NCBI GenBank assembly: GCA_026645635.1
Contig: JAPKMV010000188.1
Span: 1-6,734 of the forward strand
DNA length: 6,734 nucleotides
DNA from: Caldilineaceae bacterium
GTDB taxonomy: Bacteria > Chloroflexota > Anaerolineae > Caldilineales > Caldilineaceae
Reading direction: 5' to 3'
Below, in pieces: positions 1 through 5,483 of this stretch; position 1 is the first letter of the stretch; every line of letters begins with the position of its first letter. A model generated the notes under the pieces. It had not been told where the DNA came from, ran no database searches, and saw nothing but the letters and a program-made list of their open reading frames with translations. Made by a program: the position numbers and the translations under genes.

Positions 1-612
1 CTCGTGCAGCCGCGTCGCCGCCGGCGGTTTGAGGCCGTACTCCGGGTTTGCATTGACGAAGTGCCAGCCGGAGTAGTCGGCGATGATCCGTTCCAACTGC
101 GCCGCCACTGCCGGCTGCTGTCGCGCCGGAACGAAAAGCGGATGCGCCAGCCATGACGCCTTGGCCGCGGGGATGCCGCCCGTCGCCGCAGCCTGCCAGA
201 CCTGTCCATCGCGCGCCGAACTCTCTGCCGACCAGGCATAACCGCCAAGAATGCTGTCGATGAGCACCAGGCTGCGCACATAGGCCGGAAACGCCAGGGC
301 AAAATCCAGCGCCACGCCGCCGCCCTTCGAGAGGCCGACGATGTGGGCGTGGGCGATGCCCAGTGCGTCCAGCAGACCCTGCAAATCTTCGTAGTGGGAA
401 TACGCCGCGGTCGTCGGCACGGCTGACTGCCCAAAGCCGCGCAGATCGTAGCGGATGACCTGGTATTGCTCGGCAAGCCGCCAGAACTGGTCATCCCACA
501 TGCGCGTGTCCAGGGTGAAGCCGTGGAGCAAGATGACCGCGTCACCTGCGCCTGCGCGCTCGCAATAGAGCCGCGAGCCGTTGACCGTAACAAAATCCTG
601 TTGACTATTCAT
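1..612 (-). CDS. Alpha/beta hydrolase, C-terminus beyond window
   Basis: N-terminal 204 residues of an alpha/beta-hydrolase-fold enzyme; the frame is open to the left edge. The ATG at 612 follows AGGAG at 6-nt spacing. Visible fold markers: the oxyanion-hole motif LLHGF (His30-Gly31), [10 protein letters not shown] after strand 4 (54-63), and the nucleophile elbow VGLSKGGG with Ser95 in a GxSxG context. The cap region follows from about residue 120. The acid and histidine of the triad would normally lie in the missing part or near it, so catalytic completeness cannot be judged. Overall pattern resembles the 3-oxoadipate enol-lactonase/bromoperoxidase-like group (general esterases, lactonases, C-C hydrolases); the substrate is not identifiable. 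It follows the carbonic anhydrase gene by 32 bp. Confidence 0.9.
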   Translation of the reverse strand, partial: MNSQQDFVTVNGSRLYCERAGAGDAVILLHGFTLDTRMWDDQFWRLAEQYQVIRYDLRGFGQSAVPTTAAYSHYEDLQGLLDALGIAHAHIVGLSKGGGVALDFALAFPAYVRSLVLIDSILGGYAWSAESSARDGQVWQAAATGGIPAAKASWLAHPLFVPARQQPAVAAQLERIIADYSGWHFVNANPEYGLKPPAATRLHE

Positions 613-644
613 GCCGCTCTCCTGGCCTCAGCCGCCCGCATCTG

Positions 645-1274
645 TCAACCTGCGCCGCTCCAGTCGTCGAAGAACTCGACGACGCCGGTTTCCAGTGAAT
701 ACTCGGCCCCGACGATGCGCAGCCCGGCGGTCTGCACCAGCCGCTCCAGCAGCGCCGAGCCATGCTTCAGGTGATCCACCGCAGCCCGCACATTGGCCCG
801 GGTTGCCTGGTGGATGATCTCGTCCGCGTCCTGTTCGCCGCTGGCCGCCAGCACGGTCTCAACCGCCGGGCGCACTCGTTCGACGATGGAGCGCAGGTTG
901 CTGGTGGCAGCCTGTGTCTGGCTGGTGAGCGCCTCGTAGGTGGCAATGACCGCGCCGCACTGGGTGTGGCCCAGCACGACGACCAGCGGCGTGCCGAAGC
1001 GCGAGGCGGCAAACTCCACGCTGCCCACCTGCGAGGGCGCCACGATGTTGCCCGCCACGCGGATCACGAAGAGGTCGCCCAGGCCCTGGTCGAACACCAG
1101 TTCCGCCGGCACCCGCGAATCCGAACAGCCGAGGATGATGGCGAACGGCTCCTGACCGGCGATGAGCGCCGCGCGCCGCGCCGGATCCAGCAGCGTCGTG
1201 GCGGTCGATTCATTGGCGACGAAGCGCCGATTTCCCTCTTGCAGACGTTTGAGTGCTTCTCCAGCAGTGAGCAT
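645..1274 (-). CDS. Beta-class carbonic anhydrase
   Basis: Zinc enzyme interconverting CO2 and bicarbonate in the cytoplasm, 209 residues from ATG 1274 (221 if ATG 1310 is used). The zinc-site motifs are intact, numbered on the 1274 start: GCSDSRVPAE with Cys50 and the Asp52-Arg54 dyad, and LGHTQCGAV with His103 and Cys106. The surrounding FVIRVAGNIV and VGSVEFA stretches are family hallmarks, and the C-terminal GAEYSLETGVVEFF strand is complete. MLTAGEALKRLQEGNRRF is the usual start of this family, which together with the upstream AAAGGA favours 1274; the longer version adds a polar, non-conserved 12 residues. It lies 57 bp after the phosphotransferase stop and 32 bp before the hydrolase gene, so it is probably in the same transcript. 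Some members of the wider beta fold hydrolyse COS or CS2 instead, but the motifs here look canonical. Confidence 0.95.
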   Translation of the reverse strand: MLTAGEALKRLQEGNRRFVANESTATTLLDPARRAALIAGQEPFAIILGCSDSRVPAELVFDQGLGDLFVIRVAGNIVAPSQVGSVEFAASRFGTPLVVVLGHTQCGAVIATYEALTSQTQAATSNLRSIVERVRPAVETVLAASGEQDADEIIHQATRANVRAAVDHLKHGSALLERLVQTAGLRIVGAEYSLETGVVEFFDDWSGAG

Positions 1275-1285
1275 AATCAGTTGTT

Positions 1286-1291
1286 TCCTTT
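1286..1291 (-). promoter_or_regulatory. Possible ribosome binding site for carbonic anhydrase
   Basis: AAAGGA on the minus strand, 11 nt before the ATG at 1274. Spacing is longer than ideal, but no purine-rich site precedes the alternative ATG at 1310, so this favours the shorter protein. Confidence 0.5.
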
Positions 1292-1331
1292 GGTGATCAT
1301 CAGATTTCATGTGAATACTTGGCCAGCCGTG

Positions 1332-2246
1332 TCAGGTTTGTTCATCGATTGTCTCCTCGATGGCGCGCAGTGCAATGGCGGCCAACACCGGGTTTGTGTC
1401 TTGGTAATAGGGCAGGGCGATTAGCCCGACGGACAGCGCCCAGCCGCGCCCGCGCAACCACGCGGCATCGTCCACCTGGAGCACAGCGCGGAAGAAATCC
1501 CGAGTCTCGCTGTCCAGATACAGCCACGCAGACATGATATCGCAGGCCGGGTCGCCCAACCCCAGGCAGCCAAAGTCGATGACCGCATGGAGCCGCCCGT
1601 GCACCGCCAGCAGATTCCCCACCTGCAAATCGCCGTGGAGCCAGACTGGCGGGCCTGACCACGGCGGCGCGGCGAGTGCGGCTTCCCACACTGCGGTCGC
1701 TGCCCTTGTGTCCAGCATCCCGTGCAGCGCGGCAATGGCGGCGCGGACCCGCGCGTCCCGCGCGGCCAATGGTTCCCCGCGTCCCCCGGGCAGCATTTCC
1801 GGTGTCAGCCCTGCCGGAACCGCGACCTGCTGCATGGCAGCCACAAAGTGCGCCAGGTCGATCGCTGTCTGGCGCGGGTCGCTCATACGGGCGCGCGTCG
1901 CGTCCTCGCCGGCACACCAGCCGTGGATCGCCCACTGCCACGGGTAGGTGTCAGTCGGTTCGCCCAGGGCCAGCGGCTGCGGAATGGCGAGCGGCAGGTG
2001 GGGCGCCAGGTAGGGCAGCCAGGTATGCTCCTTCGCCGGCTGTCCGCTGGCCCAGTGGATGCGCGGCAGCCGCACCACCATCGCATCGCCCAGCCGGAAG
2101 AGCGCGTTGTCCGTGCCCGCAGAGGGAACTCGCGCAAGCGTCAGGTGCGCCCACTGCGGGAACTGAGCGGCCAGGAGGCGTCGCACCAGCGGTTCTGTGA
2201 TCTCCAGTTCGCCGGCGTGCATTTTGCCCGTGGACATCGGTGTCAC
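1332..2246 (-). CDS. APH/choline-kinase-family phosphotransferase
   Basis: Kinase-fold small-molecule phosphotransferase of 304 residues (APH, PF01636-type). Visible motifs: a glycine-loop-like SAGTDNALFRLG (about 42-53) followed by VVRLPR, where Arg replaces the usual ATP-binding Lys, as in many members of this subgroup; the Brenner-type catalytic loop HGDLQVGNLL (His204, Asp206, Asn211); and the metal-binding IDFGCLGLGDP (Asp224). The C-terminal helical lobe follows. Named relatives phosphorylate aminoglycosides, macrolides, choline or other metabolites; nothing here shows which, so a resistance role should not be assumed. The GTG start is supported by AGGG 7 nt upstream and by the 4-nt overlap with the methyltransferase stop; ATG codons at 2237 and 2222 are alternatives. 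Confidence 0.9.
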   Translation of the reverse strand: MTPMSTGKMHAGELEITEPLVRRLLAAQFPQWAHLTLARVPSAGTDNALFRLGDAMVVRLPRIHWASGQPAKEHTWLPYLAPHLPLAIPQPLALGEPTDTYPWQWAIHGWCAGEDATRARMSDPRQTAIDLAHFVAAMQQVAVPAGLTPEMLPGGRGEPLAARDARVRAAIAALHGMLDTRAATAVWEAALAAPPWSGPPVWLHGDLQVGNLLAVHGRLHAVIDFGCLGLGDPACDIMSAWLYLDSETRDFFRAVLQVDDAAWLRGRGWALSVGLIALPYYQDTNPVLAAIALRAIEETIDEQT

Positions 2247-2965
2247 GCCGCAACCCTGCGCGCCAGGAACAGTTCGCGTTCATACGCGTCATGCACGATC
2301 TCCGGCGCAAAGCCGGCGTCGCGCAGCAACTGCAGCCAGGTTCCCCGCGCAAAGAGGCCGCAGAGGTGCTGCTCGTGCTCGACGCGCACGGCGCCGTCGC
2401 TCTCGCGCATCACGTAGACATAATCAGTGGTGTATTGGGTGGCATCCTGCGCCGGCGCGTGGGTCCACTCCAGGTAGCGCATACTGCGCCCCTCGCCGTC
2501 GCCGCCGCCATGCTCGGTCTCTGGCTCGAATGTTTCCTGCACATAGTCGGGCACAAAGAGCGCCCAGCCGCCGGGCTTGCAGTGGATGGACGCCGTGACC
2601 AGCGCTGCGCGCAGATCATCCACCGTGGTCATGTACTCGATGGCGTCGTGGACAAAGACGGCGTCGAAGGTGCGCCCCAGGCGCAAGGTGCGCATGTCGC
2701 CTTCATGGTGGTCACAGGTTGGGTTGAGCGCACGGCTGACGGCCAGCATGGCCGGCGAAAGGTCGGTGAGTGTGACATGCGCGAAGTGCTGCTTCAGGTA
2801 ATACGCGTTGCTGCCGCCCCCGCAGCCCAGTTCCAGCAGCGTCGGCGCAGGCAGGAGGCCCGCCTGGAGCAGCAACTGAGCGAAGAATGCCGCTTCCTCG
2901 GCGTACTCCTCCACCGGTGAGAGCAGCGGCCACCAGACGGCGAGTTCATTGTAGAGTTTGGACAT
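2243..2965 (-). CDS. Class I SAM-dependent methyltransferase
   Basis: Soluble methyltransferase of 240 residues with a Rossmann-like fold. After an N-terminal helical cap (MSKLYNELAVWWPLLSPVEE) comes the SAM-binding motif I LLELGCGGGSNA (about residues 43-54), the acidic end of strand 2 in LTDLSPAML (Asp68), the adenine-contacting EGDM (88-91), the FDAVFVHDAIEYM strand/motif (100-112) and the post-motif turn CKPGGWALFV (129-138). The C-terminal half has DYVQETFEPETEHGG and a terminal beta hairpin typical of small-molecule methyltransferases of the type 11/12/25 groups. The acceptor cannot be told from sequence. Its TGA stop overlaps the GTG start of the phosphotransferase gene by 4 nt (GTGA), so the two are translationally coupled and probably act together or on related compounds. 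Confidence 0.92.
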   Translation of the reverse strand: MSKLYNELAVWWPLLSPVEEYAEEAAFFAQLLLQAGLLPAPTLLELGCGGGSNAYYLKQHFAHVTLTDLSPAMLAVSRALNPTCDHHEGDMRTLRLGRTFDAVFVHDAIEYMTTVDDLRAALVTASIHCKPGGWALFVPDYVQETFEPETEHGGGDGEGRSMRYLEWTHAPAQDATQYTTDYVYVMRESDGAVRVEHEQHLCGLFARGTWLQLLRDAGFAPEIVHDAYERELFLARRVAA

Positions 2966-2972
2966 GGCGCGG

Positions 2973-2977
2973 CCTTT
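2973..2977 (-). promoter_or_regulatory. Ribosome binding site fixing the methyltransferase start
   Basis: AAAGG on the minus strand, 7 nt before the ATG at 2965. The frame is open upstream to 3013, but that extension has no such site and runs through the repeat tail, so 2965 is preferred. Confidence 0.7.
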
Positions 2978-2995
2978 CAGAGAATCTGCGTGATT

Positions 2996-3083
2996 GTTCA
3001 GGTCGCATCGCAATGTGGCTCGGAATAGAACGCGGATGACGCGGATTGGGCGGATTCAATCCGCGTCATCCGCGTTCCATTTC
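2996..3083. repeat. GCGGAT-family palindromic repeat with 33-nt tail (copy A)
   Basis: The core is a perfect 20-bp inverted repeat (3028-3047 with 3058-3077) around a 10-nt loop, extendable on both sides (GGAATA 3022-3027 with CATTTC 3078-3083) with two mismatches. It is a strict 9-nt array: three GCGGATNNN units followed by two inverted ATCCGCNNN units. The flank 2996-3028 matches 5366-5398 of copy C at 27 of 33 positions. The right arm encodes the end and stop codon of the GNAT gene; the tail ends 30 nt before the methyltransferase start. No U-run, so no standard terminator. Confidence 0.92.
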
Positions 3084-3563
3084 AACTGACTGAACGGTTG
3101 CGATCTGTTTTTCGTAAAACCGGCTGTTCGGGTCGTCCCAGTAGTCGCCGAAGGGCGGGATGGCGCGATAGCCCATCCTCTCGTACAGCCCCATCGCCGC
3201 CACCTGGTGGATACCGGTCTCCAGCCGCAGGACGCCGACCTGCTGGCCGCGGGCGTACTCCTCGAGCGCTTCCAGCAGCCGTTTGGCCAGCCCTTGCCCG
3301 CGCCACGGCGGGCGCACATACATGCGCTTGAGTTCGCCGTACTCCCGGCCGAAAAGCTGCACGCCGCCGCAGCCGGCCGGTGCGCCGTCGCAGCGGACGA
3401 CGAAGAAGGCCACGCCCTGCGCGATCAGCTTGTCCACGCTGTAGCCGTGGCGGCTCGCGGCGGGGTAGAGCGGGTCCAGCTCCGCCTCCAGTTCCATGAT
3501 CAAGGCAATGGCGTCGTTCGTGTCGGGGCGTTCCCGCGTGATGGTGATTGGCATGGCGGCCAT
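3066..3563 (-). CDS. GNAT-family N-acetyltransferase
   Basis: Cytoplasmic acetyl-CoA-dependent acyltransferase of 165 residues, usual length for a single GNAT domain. Motif A is visible as RMYVRPPWRGQGLAKRLL, with the pyrophosphate-binding RGQGLA at residues 88-93, and motif B near the end as GLYERMGYRAIPPFGDY. The segment SRHGYSVDKLIAQGVAFF and CGGVQLFG match a common subgroup of uncharacterised bacterial GNATs; the acceptor substrate is unknown. The start is uncertain: ATG at 3563 has AGG only 4 nt away, ATG at 3554 (MPITITRERP) is nearer the family's usual beginning, and a TTG at 3599 is unlikely. The last five residues (EMERG) and the TGA stop are encoded by palindromic repeat A, so the C-terminal tail has probably been replaced or extended by the repeat. 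Confidence 0.9.
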   Translation of the reverse strand: MAAMPITITRERPDTNDAIALIMELEAELDPLYPAASRHGYSVDKLIAQGVAFFVVRCDGAPAGCGGVQLFGREYGELKRMYVRPPWRGQGLAKRLLEALEEYARGQQVGVLRLETGIHQVAAMGLYERMGYRAIPPFGDYWDDPNSRFYEKQIATVQSVEMERG

Positions 3564-3621
3564 TCTACCTGAGCGACAGCGGTGCACGAAATCCGACAAA
3601 TGGAGCAGATTGGATGGTTAC

Positions 3622-3705
3622 GATAGACCGCGGATGAGGCGGATTCACGCGGATTTTAGTGTTATCCGCGCAAATCCGCCTCATCCGCCAAATCCGCGGT
3701 CTATC
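3622..3705. repeat. GCGGAT-family palindromic repeat, asymmetric (copy B)
   Basis: Intergenic inverted repeat beginning 4 nt after the stop of the TlpA-like gene. The outer arms GATAGACCGCGGAT (3622-3635) and its exact complement (3692-3705) form 14 perfect pairs. One arm then carries an extra unit (a bulge of about 8-9 nt), after which GAGGCGGATT/AATCCGCCTC and CGCGGAT/ATCCGCG pair around a short AT-richer loop. Same GCGGAT unit family as copies A and C, but with a different outer end (GATAGACC rather than GGAATAGAACG) and without a clear version of their 33-nt tail. No U-run follows in either direction. Confidence 0.88.
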
Positions 3706-3709
3706 TGTA

Positions 3710-4378
3710 CTACCGAATCTCCCCCAATCGCTCCGCCAGTGCGGCGGGCGTGAGGATGCCGGCGTGGGTCGCGGCGATGCTGCCGTCCCGCGCCAGGAAG
3801 ACGGTGGTGGGCAGCCCGCGCACGTCGAAGTGGTCGGCGACGGCCCCGTCCGCGTCGATCACCACCGGCGTGGCCATGCCCAATGCCTCGGCGAAGGGGA
3901 CGATGGCCGCCGGCTCCTCCTGGAGGTTGACCGCCAGCAGCACCAGTTCCGGGTCCGCCTCCGCCGCATGCAGCAGTTCCGGCATCTCGATGCGGCAGGG
4001 ACCGCACCAGGTTGCCCAGAAGTTGATTACCACCGGGCGCCCGCGCAGATCACTCAACCGCAGGTGGCGGCCATCGGCCAGCGCCAGGGTGAAGTCGGGC
4101 GTGGCGCCGCCCGACTCTCCCTCCGCCACAGCGGCCGGATAGCCGCGCCCCACGCCGGCGGGGAAATCCGCCAACGCGGTGCGCAGCGCCGGGTCGAGGC
4201 TGGGGCTGGCGCCGCCTCCGCAGCCGGCCAGCCCTAGCACGATCAACCCCGCCGCCACCCACTTCAACGCAGAGGTGGAGAGATGTCGAGAGACGCAGAG
4301 AATCTGTCTGTGCAACCCCTCCGCTTTCCCTCTGCGAGCCTCTGCATCTCCGCGTCTCCGCGTCAAAGGAACCTTCAC
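3710..4378 (-). CDS. TlpA/ResA-like thioredoxin-fold lipoprotein with an in-frame palindromic insertion in its signal peptide
   Basis: Extracytoplasmic thiol-disulfide oxidoreductase of the TlpA/ResA/AhpC-TSA-like group, 222 residues from the GTG at 4378. After the lipobox LAGC (lipid Cys53) and a Gly/Ser-rich linker, the thioredoxin fold starts around residue 93: PDFTLALADGRHL, VVINFWATWCGPC with redox Cys125 and Cys128, and the cis-proline loop GLPTTVF (Pro190). The family reduces disulfides or handles oxidised thiols on secreted proteins; beside a rhodanese lipoprotein it may regenerate persulfidated or oxidised cysteines, an inference. Residues 3-39 come from a palindromic repeat that is open in this frame and gives a very basic, non-family N-terminal run (LTRRRGDAEARRG). 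Deleting 111 bp between two TGAAG copies would give MKWVAAGLIVLGLAGC. A TTG at 4267 would also give that peptide but lacks a ribosome binding site. Core function is firm; start and export efficiency are uncertain. Confidence 0.9.
   Translation of the reverse strand: MKVPLTRRRGDAEARRGKAEGLHRQILCVSRHLSTSALKWVAAGLIVLGLAGCGGGASPSLDPALRTALADFPAGVGRGYPAAVAEGESGGATPDFTLALADGRHLRLSDLRGRPVVINFWATWCGPCRIEMPELLHAAEADPELVLLAVNLQEEPAAIVPFAEALGMATPVVIDADGAVADHFDVRGLPTTVFLARDGSIAATHAGILTPAALAERLGEIR
4267..4372. repeat. GC(A/G)GAG-family palindromic element inserted in a coding sequence (copy D)
   Basis: A 106-bp imperfect palindrome, flanked on both sides by TGAAG on the minus strand (4377-4373 and 4266-4262), which looks like a target-site duplication. 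Reading the minus strand, the first arm holds the units GCGGAGAC, GCGGAGAT, GCAGAGGCTC and GCAGAGGG; the far arm holds their inverted counterparts ending in CTCTGCGT. An ungapped comparison of the two arms gives about 24 of 34 matches. The 111-bp offset between the TGAAG copies is 37 codons, so the host gene stays in frame. The translated sequence (RRRGDAEARRG) is the kind of artefactual peptide that recurs where such repeats are read through. Confidence 0.85.
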
Positions 4379-4385
4379 AATCAGT

Positions 4386-4390
4386 TCCTT
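4386..4390 (-). promoter_or_regulatory. Ribosome binding site pointing to a GTG start for the TlpA-like gene
   Basis: AAGGA on the minus strand overlaps the TAA stop of the rhodanese gene (4391-4389) and lies 7 nt before a GTG at 4378. No comparable site precedes the upstream ATG at 4414 or the TTG at 4267. It is the main reason for placing the start outside the inserted palindrome. Confidence 0.75.
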
Positions 4391-5339
4391 ACTGCTCCAG
4401 CGGCTTGGCAGCATCGTTGCCCCACTCGGCCCAGGAACCGTCGTAGTTGCGCACGTTGGGGTAGCCCAACAGCTCGGTGAGCACGAACCAGGTGTGGGCG
4501 CCGCGCACGCCGGTCTGGCAGTAGGTGATCACCTGCTTGTCGGGCGCAAACCCGGCCCTGGCGTAGAGATCGGCCAGATAGGCCACATCGCGGAATTGGC
4601 CCGTTTCCTGATCGACGGCCTGCACCCAGTCCACGTTGATCGCGCCGGGGATGTGGCCGCCGCGGGCCGCGCGCACATCGGTGCCGGCATACTCGCCCGG
4701 CCCGCGGGTGTCGCACAGAACGGTGAACGGGTCGTCCAGGTGCGCCAGCACATATTCGCCCGTGGTGCGCAGGTCGGGGTCGGCCTCACCTGCCACATAG
4801 GTGGTGGCGGGCAGCGGCGTGGCCGCTTCGGTGCTCAGCGCATTGCCCGCGGCGCTCCACTGCTTGAGACCGCCGTCGTAGACGCGCACGTCCGCGTGCT
4901 GATAATACTTGAGCGCCCAGTAGGCCCGCGCCGCCAGCAGATTGTTGTTGCCGTCATAGAGCACGATGGTGTCGTCGTTCTCCAGGCCGAGGCGGCTGAA
5001 GAGCGCGCTCAGCGCCGCCTGGGTCAGAATCTGCCCTTCGGTCGGGTCGTCCGGGTTGGTCAGGTCCTGGCCCGGGTTGACGAAGATCGCACCGGGCAGG
5101 TGGCCCGCGTCGAAATCTTCCTGCTTGCCGTGCAGGGCCAGCAGCCGCACGTTGGGGTCATCCAGGTGGGCGGCGACCCAGGCAGTATCGACCAGCGCGT
5201 CCGGGTTGGCGATGGTGACGGGCGCCGCCTCTGCCGCGGCAGCGGGCGCGGATGCCGGCGCCTGCACGGTCGGAACGGCGCACGCGCTCAGCACCAGGGC
5301 GGCGACGAGCAGAGTCAAAAACGAAATTCGCAAACGCAT
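4389..5339 (-). CDS. Two-domain rhodanese (sulfurtransferase) lipoprotein
   Basis: Tandem-rhodanese sulfurtransferase of 316 residues (thiosulfate or 3-mercaptopyruvate type), predicted to be lipid-anchored outside the membrane. A short basic start MRLR and hydrophobic stretch lead to the lipobox LSAC with Cys20 as the lipidated residue, followed by an Ala/Pro-rich linker to about residue 45. Domain 1 (about 49-167) includes LPGAIFVNPG and the VYDGGLKQW end, but its loop has Asp129 in LYDGNNN where a catalytic Cys would sit, so it is structural. Domain 2 (about 187-314) carries the active loop YCQTGVRG with Cys274, plus GHIPGAINVDW and YDGSWAEWG. The CxxGxR loop does not firmly separate thiosulfate from mercaptopyruvate preference. 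The start follows AAGGAG. The stop TAA is embedded in the ribosome binding site of the next gene 10 bp away, so the TlpA-like lipoprotein is almost certainly coexpressed. Confidence 0.93.
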   Translation of the reverse strand: MRLRISFLTLLVAALVLSACAVPTVQAPASAPAAAAEAAPVTIANPDALVDTAWVAAHLDDPNVRLLALHGKQEDFDAGHLPGAIFVNPGQDLTNPDDPTEGQILTQAALSALFSRLGLENDDTIVLYDGNNNLLAARAYWALKYYQHADVRVYDGGLKQWSAAGNALSTEAATPLPATTYVAGEADPDLRTTGEYVLAHLDDPFTVLCDTRGPGEYAGTDVRAARGGHIPGAINVDWVQAVDQETGQFRDVAYLADLYARAGFAPDKQVITYCQTGVRGAHTWFVLTELLGYPNVRNYDGSWAEWGNDAAKPLEQ

Positions 5340-5345
5340 GATCTT

Positions 5346-5351
5346 CTCCTT
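5346..5351 (-). promoter_or_regulatory. Ribosome binding site fixing the rhodanese start
   Basis: AAGGAG on the minus strand, 6 nt before the ATG at 5339. It decides the start in favour of the lipoprotein signal peptide and against the longer open frame to 5468, whose extra residues are only a translation of the palindromic repeat. Confidence 0.85.
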
Positions 5352-5365
5352 GTGTGTTGTCACCT

Positions 5366-5483
5366 GTACAGATTGCATCTCGATGTGGCACGGAATAGCA
5401 CGCGGATGACGCGGATTGAGCGGATTGACGCTGATCGAATCCGCGCAGATCTGCCGAATCCGCGTCATCCGCGTTCTATTCCG
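5366..5483. repeat. GCGGAT-family palindromic repeat with 33-nt tail (copy C)
   Basis: A long inverted repeat between the TusA-like and rhodanese genes. The left arm 5391-5417 and right arm 5457-5483 pair over 27 positions with one mismatch (A/C), enclosing a 39-nt centre that holds further GCGGATT/AATCCGC units and degenerate ones. Arms are built from GCGGAT plus 3 nt, head to head. The segment 5366-5426 matches 2996-3056 of copy A at 53 of 61 positions, including 33 nt outside the hairpin (5366-5398). The right arm provides the stop codon of the TusA-like gene. There is no U-run after either arm, so it is not a standard intrinsic terminator; it could stabilise or attenuate the mRNA between the genes. 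Confidence 0.9.

Noticed and set aside
762..1424. A 220-residue plus-strand open frame over the carbonic anhydrase gene
   Set aside because: The minus strand there encodes an intact zinc-site carbonic anhydrase; the plus-strand product shows no family features.
2966..3013. N-terminal extension of the methyltransferase to 3013
   Set aside because: No ribosome binding site, the extension overlaps the repeat tail, and the ATG at 2965 has AAAGG at 7-nt spacing.
1332..3563. An antibiotic-resistance cassette (acetyltransferase, methyltransferase, APH)
   Set aside because: All three belong to broad families with many metabolic members. There is no integron site, transposase or specific resistance signature, and nothing in their codon or base use stands out to the eye from the neighbours.
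4379..4414. ATG at 4414 as the start of the TlpA-like gene
   Set aside because: It lies inside the 3' end of the rhodanese gene without a ribosome binding site, whereas GTG 4378 has AAGGA at good spacing.
5340..5468. N-terminal extension of the rhodanese gene to 5468
   Set aside because: The extra 43 residues are a translation of palindromic repeat C, while the ATG at 5339 has an AAGGAG and begins a clear lipoprotein signal peptide.
2996..5483. The repeated GCGGAT blocks as a CRISPR array
   Set aside because: Units are 8-9 nt, inverted around a centre, and dispersed between genes; there are no 25-40-nt repeats with regular unique spacers and no cas genes.
2996..5483. The palindromes as rho-independent terminators
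   Set aside because: The stems are strong, but none is followed by a run of T on the transcribed side, and coding continues within tens of bases. A weaker attenuating or stabilising role remains possible.
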